From Sapria himalayana (Eukaryota; Streptophyta; Magnoliopsida; Malpighiales; Rafflesiaceae): DNA of 64,000 nt. The stretch is from positions 124,001-188,000 of the forward strand of contig JAREIK010001323.1 of the NCBI GenBank assembly GCA_029783825.1. The letters are read 5' to 3'. Shown in pieces: positions 24,401-34,044 of this stretch (positions within the stretch are counted from its first letter, which is position 1; each line of letters begins with the position of its first letter). The notes under the pieces were generated by a model. That model made no database searches and was not told the origin of the DNA. It worked only from the letters and a program-made list of their open reading frames with translations. The position numbers and the translations under genes are program-made.

Positions 24401-27400
24401 ACGGAGAAAAGTTATCCGATGCTTGAGTCGTGAAAAAGATTCTAAGGTCGTTAACTGACAGTTTCGAGAATGTGGTATGTGCCATAGAAGAGTCAAAGGA
24501 TCTAGCAACGTTCACAGTCAACGAGCTTGCAGGTTCCCTAATGGCACATGAATATTGTAAGAAGAAGAAAAATGAGGAGATACTTGAGCATGCACTTCAA
24601 ACTAAAGCATCGTTTAATGACGAAAATGTATTCTATTCTCAAAACTTTTGAGGTAAATGGCGAGGCCGTGGCGGTCGAGGAAATATTCGTGGTGGGAAAA
24701 GTCGCAGTCAAGAAGGATATCACGAGGAGAATGGGCAATCAAACCAACAAAATTGGCGTGGAAGAGGACGCGGTCGTGGAAAAGGCGGTCGGTCAAATTA
24801 TTCCAACTTCGAGTGCAACAAGTGTGGCAAATATGGTCACCATGCGAAGGATTGTAATTCTGATAAATGTTACAATTATGGAAAGGTGAGGCACTTTGCA
24901 AAAGAATGTCGAGTTGAAAAAAGGATGGAAGAGACAACCAATCTAGCCATGGATGATGAGGCAGAAGAAGACTTTCTCTTAATGGTATATAACAAAGTCA
25001 ACACCGACAACGACACAGTGTGGTACCTTGATACAGCTGCAAGCAACCACATGTGTGGGCACGAGCATTGTTTCAAAGAAATGCGAAAGGTTGAAGCTGT
25101 ATCTGTGTCGTTTGGAGATGGCTCAAAGGTTGAGGTAAAAGGCCAAGGTACGATTTATTATGTACAAAATGATGATTTCATTGGGTCAATCCAAGATGTG
25201 TATTACATACCAGACCTCAAGAACAATATTTTAAGTATGTGGCAACTCATGGAGAAAGGATATTTGGTATTTATGAAAGACCGAATATTACTATTGAAAG
25301 ACAAGCAAAGGCATTCAGTTGCACAAGTTAAATGGGAAGAAATCGGATGTACAAGCTGAATTTGAGAAGTGTACGAGGAAAATGTTTACAAGTCAATGTG
25401 GAAGACAAGGCTCACTGTGGCATCTTCGTTTTGGTCACCTACATTATGATGGCCTAAACAAGTTGGCAAAGAAGAACATGGTGCACGGACTACCAGACAT
25501 GGAATATGAGGGAAAATTTTGTGAAGAATGTGTGCTCGGAAAGCATGCAAGAATGTCATTTCAAAAGAAGGCAGAGTATCGGGCTAAGCAACCTCTTGAA
25601 TTGATTCATTCCGACATATGTGGACCAATCACCCTTGAATCTTTCAACGGCAAAAGGTATTTTATTTCTTTTATTGATGATTTCTCACGAAAAACTTAAG
25701 TTTATTTTCTGAAAGAAAAATCTGAGGCATTTGAGGTGTTCAAAAAATTCAAAGTGCTGGTGGAAAAGGCAACCGATAGATATATTAAATCTGTATGATC
25801 TGATAGAGGCGGCGAATATATTTCGATGATTTTCATGGAGTATTGTGAGGAGCAAGCCATAAGGCGATTTTTAACCGCACCATACTCTCCACCGCAAAAT
25901 GGTGTAGCCGAGAGGAAGAACCGAACTATTCTTGACATGGTTCGGTCAATGCTTAAAAGCAAGAAAATGCCGAAGGGGTTTTTTGCGGAAGCTGTGCAAT
26001 GCGCCGTCTATGTTCAAAATCGGTGTTCACATTCAAAGTTGTATGATCAAACACCACAAGAGACATGGAGTGGATAAAAACGAACAGTCTCTCATCTCAA
26101 AATATTCGGCAGTTTGGCCTACGCACATGTGCCGGATCAGCGAAGAACAAAGCTCGAAGACAAAAGCAAAAGATATATTTTCATTGGGTATGATAAGAAA
26201 ACAAAAGGATACAAGTTATTTGACCCAATAAGCAATAAGATTCTAGTGAGCCGTGATGTACGAGTTCATGAAGCAAATGAATGAGATTGGAATAAAGCAA
26301 CAGAGGATATCATTGATGTTGGAGAATCATCAATTGCTATGCCAACAACTATACCAAAAAATTCTAAAACCATTGATGATTAAGATGAACCGCGACAACC
26401 CAAGATGCAAAGCTTACAAGATTTGTATGATTCAACAAATGAGGTACACCTTGTATATCTTTTGGTAGATTTCGAAATTTTAAGTTTTGAACAGGCGGTG
26501 CAAGACAAGAAGTTGCAAACTGTCATGAACGAGGAGATTAAAGCAATAGATCGCAACAACACATGGGAGTTAGCAGAATTGCCAAAAGGAACTCAGCCCA
26601 TTGATGTTAAGTGGGTATTTAAGAGAAAGATGAATGCTCAATGAGAGATAGAACGGTATAAGGCGAGACTTGTAGCAAAGGGATACAAGCAAAAGGTGGG
26701 AATTGACTATGATGAGGTGTTTGCTCCAGTTGCAAGAATAGAGACAATCAGATTGCTCATTTCACAAGCAGCTCAGCTCAATTGGCCGATATTTCAAATG
26801 GATGTCAAATCAGTATTCCTAAATGGTGTGCTTGAAGAAGTTTATTTTAAACAACCACCCGGGTACATGAAAATTGGAGAAGAAAAGAAGGTATTGAAAT
26901 TGAAGAAGACACTTTATGGGTTGAAGCAAGCATCGCGGGCGTGGAATACTCGTATCGATACATACTTCAAAGAGAACGGGTTCGAGCAATGTCCTTATGA
27001 ACATGTCCTTTATGTGAAGAAGAGTGGATGTGATATGTTATTTGTTGCTCTTTATGTTGATGATCTCATTTTTATGGGAAATAATAATGAAATGATACAA
27101 AAGTTCAAGAGCACAATGACACGGAAATTCGAGATGATAGATTTGAGCTTGATGAAGTATTTCCTTGGTCTAGAGGTAAGGCAAGAAAAGACGGGTATTT
27201 TTGTATCCCAGGAGGCATATATAAAGGAGATTTTGAAGAAGTACAGGATGGAGTCTTGCAATCCGGTTTCAACACCAATGGAACCAGGTGCAAAACTTTC
27301 TAAGTTTGATAGAGGAGAACGAGTTGATGCAAGTAAATATCGGAGTTTAGTGGGAAGCCTTAGCTATCTCACATGCACAAGGCCGGACCTTGCATTAAGT

Positions 27401-30400
27401 GTCGGCATTGTAAGTCGATTCATGGAGGAGCCAGTCTATTCACATTGGAAGGCGTTAAAGCGAATCCTTCGATACATCAAAGGAACAATGTCACTCGGGT
27501 TATTTTATACAAATGTGGCAGATTACAAGTTGGTCGGGTACTCCGACAGTGATTGGTGCAGAGACTTGGACGATCGGAAAAGCACATTTGGTTATTTATT
27601 TTTTATGGGTGACACAGCATTTACTTGGCTTTCAAAAAAGCAACCAATCGTGACACTCTCAACATGTAAAGCTGAATATGTGGCAGCATCTTTGTGTGTA
27701 CGTCATGCGATATGGCTCAGAAATTTATTGGGCAAGATGGAGCAACAACTCGGTGCAACTGAGATACGAGTTGACAACAAATCAGCAATTGAATTGAGCA
27801 ATAACCCGGTGAATCATGAGAGAAGCAAACATATTGACGTTCGTTTTCACTTCATCCGAGATCAAGTAAAGGAAGGAAATATAAAATTAGTATATGTGGC
27901 AAGTCGGGACCAAGTTGCAGATATCTTCACCAAATCACTACCTACGATACTACTCGACAACTGCAAAAGATTACTCGGCATGAAAGATGGCAGGAGCATT
28001 TAAGTTTATGTGAGAGTTTTGTTAAATAAACATTAAATGTCAATTTTTAATGGAGAGTTTTTTTTTAGACATTAAATATTTGTTTTCAATAGGGAAGATG
28101 AAATGTCAAGAGTCAATAGTGATAATGATTTTTAATTTTCGGTTTTATTAGGGCAAACTAATGCCTATAAATAAATCATTGTATTGATTGTAAAATAACA
28201 AAAATTAAAGAAAGAAATAGTCTATTTTTAGAAATATTTTTTCATCAATTATAGTTTGTGGCCAAATTTTTTTTTACAAGTCTCATTGCTTAACGAGAGT
28301 ATTGTATACTAGGGTATGATCTCTAATAACCAAAATTATTGTGCTTTTTAAGATGTATCTATTTGATTATATAAAACTTTTGGACATGTATTCTGAATGC
28401 ACAGAGTGACCTCAACTGAAAATTCTTACATTGAGAACAGCTATCAGCTGCCTCGAAAAAGTTGTTTCTGGAAGATGCATCAACTTTTATGTTTCTTTTC
28501 AAGCAAGTTAAGAGGCAGACATGCTTGCACAATGTTGTCAGTGTTGTATTCTTTATTATTATAAAACTTAGATAGATGAGTGCTGGCAGCTTGTGAGAAT
28601 GCTCCATTACATTTTCTTGTATTGCATACATTAATGTTTTATTAATTATATATATACAGATATATGTGTTGAATTCATGTTGTATTTATTTTATTTTTCG
28701 TATATGGTGTACAATTGATTGCTCTTTGTATCTTTAGTATTTATTGAACTAATCTCTTATTGTTTTTGCACATTAAGATTAGGAATGTGTTTATTTGCTA
28801 GAATGATCAATAATGCTTGGTCATAAATTAGTAAATTTTTTAAGTAAAGAAGTGTTTACACTTAGCTTAGGTTTTCCACTTCATACACACATGCACGCAC
28901 ACTCACACATATATTTGTATTATTTATTTGTTATTATAAATATATAATATTTTTTATTCCTTGTAACTTTCAACAACATATTATTATCATAAAATATATA
29001 AGCACGCACACTCAACTTTCAACATAGTATTATTTATTATCATAAAATGTGGACAGATGAATGATGGCAGCATGTAAGAATATTCCTTGTATTGCATACA
29101 CTGATATAGTAAAAGTTTTCAAGTGAAATAATTTAGTATACTCGATGAATAAAACTCATTTGAATAATATTCTTATATAATGAGCTATTTTTATTGGGGT
29201 AGCTCTCTGGTTGAGAGTTCTTATCAATATTATAAAAAAAGTATAATAATAAAGTTAAAAATATCAATATTCTATCAAACTAGTGCTTATAAGCTAAGAA
29301 GCACGGACACGGGAATACGATACGGCAGGATACGGGGATATGACAAATTCAAAAAAACTAGGATACGGATACGGCTAGAATACGGATACGACAAATCGCG
29401 CCCTGCCTTTCCATGGAATCGCGCACGCCCCCTGCCTCTCACAAATCGTGCCCTGCCTTTCCACGGAATCGCGCACGCCCCCTGCCTCCCACAAATTGTG
29501 CCCTTCTCTCAACAAATCGCGCTCGCCCACTGTCCCCTCCACAGAATCATGCCACCCCCGCCACCACACAGAATCGTGCTTACTTGTGCCGTCTCACAGA
29601 ATTGGTTATTGGCCATAATAGGCGACGTCGTCGGGCGTTGTCGGCATGGATACGGCAGCCGACGCATCCTTCTGATATGCCACGTGACGTATCGGATACG
29701 GATTGATCAATGATACGCCACATGGCGTATCAGACACATATCCGTGCCGTGTCCGTGCCGTGTCCGAGTGTCCGACACGCGGACACACCTATAGGGAACC
29801 GTATCCATGCTTCCTTGCTTGTAAGTCTTAAGATATCAAGTTTAGAGTAAGGAAATATGGGTTGAAGCCTCTTTATAATATTCATGAATATATTTGTTTG
29901 TGGCTCTACAATTAAATTTATGTTATGATAATAATTTCATCTTTGATCTTCTTCTCATAGAAATTATTCATTTTTATGTATTTTATTCGTTTGTGAAATA
30001 TTGAATTTGTAGTCATATGCTTTGATCTTGATGTCTAGTTGTCATAGTAAAGACTAATGTGTCGGATTTAAAATATCTCATAAGCAAAAGTCATTATCTA
30101 CTTTAAATATGTCTCTATATTTGATCTCAATATAATTATATGTATTTTATTTTTATAGAAGATAAAATTATTTATAAGAAAAATATAAAAATTTGTTATA
30201 GATTTTTACTCAGTGTAATTTGATATTCTACTTTAATTTGAATACTTGATTATTTATAAATACTCTTGATCATTGAGAGTGGTTCTAAACTATGAAGTCT
30301 TTTTCATAGACCTCAGTTTATGAAGAGTTTCATCTAGATAAATTTGTTGAAGTGAATTTTTAAAATAATTAATTATATTTATTATATATATTATATCTAA

Positions 30401-33400
30401 TCTGATAATAGTTATACAATTATATTTTTTCTATAGTTCTCTTGTAAGTTGTATTATCAACTGTATGATTCATATCAGAAGTAAAAATAATATTTAAATT
30501 AATATGAGCATCTGTTGAAGGAAAACTTAAAAATCTAACCCCTGTTATTTTGTCAAGCACAATCTTTCTTTGTAACAACTAATATGAGCTCTGCCCCTCG
30601 CCCTCCCCCTCCCCCTCCCCCTCGCCTAGATGTGTCAAACGGGACATGCTGGGCTGGCCTAGTCTTTTTTTTTTCAGGCCCGACTGTGCTTTCGTGCCAA
30701 GCCGGGCACGACACGGTTTTGTGGAGTTCAACCCAGCACGAGCCCGCTGCACAATCCGTTGGGTTCGGCCCGGTCTGGCCGAACTCTAAATTAAAAAAAA
30801 GTAGGGTTTCGGCACCCTCGAAACCCTAATTTAAAAAAATTAGGATTTCGGCGTGCCTGAAATTCTAATTAAAAAAAATTAAGGTTTCGTCGTGCCCTAA
30901 ACCCCAATTTTTTAAAAAAATAGGATTTGGGCGCGCTCGAAATCTTAATTTTTAAAAAAAATTTAGGGTTTCGTCGTCCCTGTAACCCTAATTTTTTAAA
31001 AAAATTGGGTTCGGCACGGTGCCGTGCAAACAGGCCACGGTACCGTGCCGAGCCATGCACAGCATGAGGCACGGTTGGCCTCGGCACGGCACGACACAAT
31101 TATGTCGTGGTCGGGCATGGCATGAGCCCAGGCATGGGAAATTTTCGTGCCGGGCTGGCCCGGGCACGGCCGAATCGTGCCTGCCTAGGCTGGCCCGGCC
31201 TGGTTGACACCTATACCCCCCTCGTCCTCGCCCTTGCTCTTTGCCCTTTCCCTTCTTTCCTCTCCTCTCTCTCCCCTCGCCCCTCTCCCCTGCTCCTCAA
31301 AAAGCACAATGGAGCATCTTGGAGGTCCTCGATGAAGCTCCATCAAGCTCCACCTGGGCTCCACGCTTTTTTTAAGCCTCTAGGCATTTTACGAATGCCT
31401 CACTTCTTAAAAACATATTTTAAAAATTTTTCTTATTAGTACATATGATGACTTCACATGAGTATTATCTGAATATGCATTAATAAGTTTTATTGTAGCG
31501 GATATGTGGTTCTTTATTCTAGCTAGAATTCCAAGTGGGATTATAGAAGAGTAAGGAATAATAATGAATCTAAAAGTATCTTTTGGACTTTTACTCTTCT
31601 TACTCTTACTCAAAAAATGACTCATGCTCAAAATAATTAATGACAAAACTCACTAAAATTGTCTTATATAAAATATATTAGTACACTTTTTGGATAGAGA
31701 TCGTAGATAAGATAAATACTCTCAAAAAATTTGTGAGACATGTTGAATAATCTCTCTCTAGAATACACGATCTGAAATGATATGCATTGAGAAAAGATAA
31801 AAGAAGATATTTAATTGATGGAATAATTATTGATTAAAATCTTATATACTCAAAATTATTTCAAAATACTCCTTTCAAATATGAGTGACCGAGTATCCGA
31901 GTCATTTCAACTAGATATTATTTTTTCTTTTGGCCATGTAATTCTGTGAGGTGTATCGGCACAGAAAATTTGGTGTATAATTTCGTGATTCATATAATAA
32001 GTATTAAAATTGATTGATATGTATTTTAGTGTATTGTCATTTCTTTTTTTTTTTATATCAAATTAATTTTTTTTTTATTTTATGTAATGTATGAAAAATA
32101 GAAAATATTTATAATTTATTGCCAAAATAGAAATATTCATGTGTATTATTAGTAGTAATTAATAAAGATAATTAAGTACTTAAAACTTATCATGGTCTTA
32201 TATATATTAGATTCTAATATATTTAAATGTATTAGATCGAATGAGTTTCTACTCATATCATACTGTCAGGCAAAGTATGAAGATTTGATATATTTTTTCT
32301 AATTGACATGTTTCATACTATTGAATCGAAATACTTTTAAGACTATGATATAGTATATTCAATTTTATCAATGATAGATGACAAAATAGAGAATGCACAA
32401 GTAAAAAGTTAAGCCCACTCTTACATCTAGAATAAAATTTTATTATATATGAGAAGAGACTTAATTTATTATGTTCAACCTTTCTATCTGGGCTCTGTGT
32501 GTGTGTGTGTGTGTGTGTTTCATATTATTAATTAATTTTTTTAATTATTAATAACTAATATTTTTTACTTAATATTCAACCATATATTTAGTAACTGGCA
32601 TATTTATTTAATTTTTTTGTATATTCTTCATCAGTTTTTATTGTGAAATGATATGGCAGCCATGTTTTTTACTCAATATTGGTTGTGGTGGCTTATTCTT
32701 TCCAGCATTACTGATGAGGTCGGATTTATCGTCAAGATTTTTTTTTTTTTTCCTCAAAATCATATTGGCCGAAGATTTTTTTTTTACGGGTGTTGCATGA
32801 GATTTGTTCAAGTTTTCAAAATTCTTAACTTTAAAATCTCATTGCTCCTCTCACTCTTTTCAACATGTTGTGCCTCTAGTTTCATGTGATACTCAATTGA
32901 GTCAGCTTGATCTGCAGAATATCTTACTATTTATTCCTGATGGAACCTAAAACTGTTTTGCTCAATGTGGGTTTCCTCTATTTTTTTTTTTATATCATTG
33001 TTCATTTTGAGTAGTCGTGGAATATTAATTATGTTTTTCATTTTATTCTTATAAATTACAAATATGCTGTACAGCTGTAGGTTAGCATGATTTTTTTTTT
33101 TTAATTTTTTTATTATTATTTATTTTTTATAGATATGATCACCCAGCATATAAGTTACCACAATTTAAACTCTAGGATTATATATTCCCATTGTTGTTGT
33201 ACTTTGACATGTTTTATTGAATTTTGGACACTTAAAATTTTGTTGTCTGCATGATATTAGAGTCGAAAACCCTATGTGAGTTAGAGGAAGAGAGACATGC
33301 ATTGTGATAACACATTGCACGTGTGGATGCACGTGCAACAGTGCACGTGTGGATGCACGTGCAACAGTGCACCTGTGGATGCACATTGCAATTCTACCGT

Positions 33401-34005
33401 GTGTCACCACGAGTGCGTGTCGTTGGCACCCACTCTGTCAACGTGAACAATGCATTGCGAGCGCAATGAAGATGTATGTGAGGGCAGAAAGTGTGTAAAA
33501 AATTTTGAAGGTGCATCATGTGTGGAAGAGTGAGCACAGCAGTGCACTATGGGTGCAGAGAGTGTGCAGAAAATGTGGAGTGTGCAGAGAGTGTGAAAGA
33601 AGTAGAGGTGTAGCATTGACAAAATAGGAATCGTGTGTATCTCTCTATATAATATTTTTGTGGGTCTGAACTCTGAAGGCTATAATATTATTAATTTGAC
33701 CTACTTTTATCTTTTCTCTTACAGCATGGCAATCGAGTTCTATGTGCTTGATCTGCTCATGATATGCTAGATTCACTACTAAAATAAGTCGAGCTAACTC
33801 ATAAGTTGATGCTAACATGGGCCCATACTCATCTTCAGAGCATAGCCTTCTTCCATGGAGCTAGTGAATTTCTCATGCACACATAATAGCCTATGGTTGA
33901 TTTTCGAATCATGGGATAATTTGCCCAACTTGCATCATAACAAGTCTTCAAGCTGAGAGTACTCGATACATGAGCAATTGGGAAGAGATTAAATTATTTG
34001 CCAAG

Positions 34006-34044
<39 letters not shown>

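Larger units (their letters stand above)
23685..28278 (+). mobile_element. Near-complete Copia LTR retrotransposon
   Basis: A 4.6-kb element with LTRs at 23685-23942 and 28020-28278, both TGTTAAATAAAC...TTTACA, and a perfect 5-bp target duplication AGTCT (23680-23684 and 28279-28283). After the 5' LTR, TTTTGTATCAGAGGG resembles the initiator-Met tRNA primer site. Gag, protease, integrase, RT and RNase H follow in Copia order. By eye the LTRs differ at about ten substitutions and one T-run indel, mostly transitions, so this is the youngest recognisable LTR element in the window. It lies in the 11.2-kb VHA-H intron, in sense orientation. The lineage was not determined. Confidence 0.95.

Noticed and set aside
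24548..24937. Frames of about 107-113 residues over the Copia gag in other phases
   Set aside because: Shadows of the RG-rich and zinc-knuckle region, which is read in the frame of 23959.
29180..29713. A 177-residue plus-strand frame as a gene
   Set aside because: It covers the Mutator-like element. The Pro/Arg-rich repeats have no domain and the start lies in AT-rich intron.
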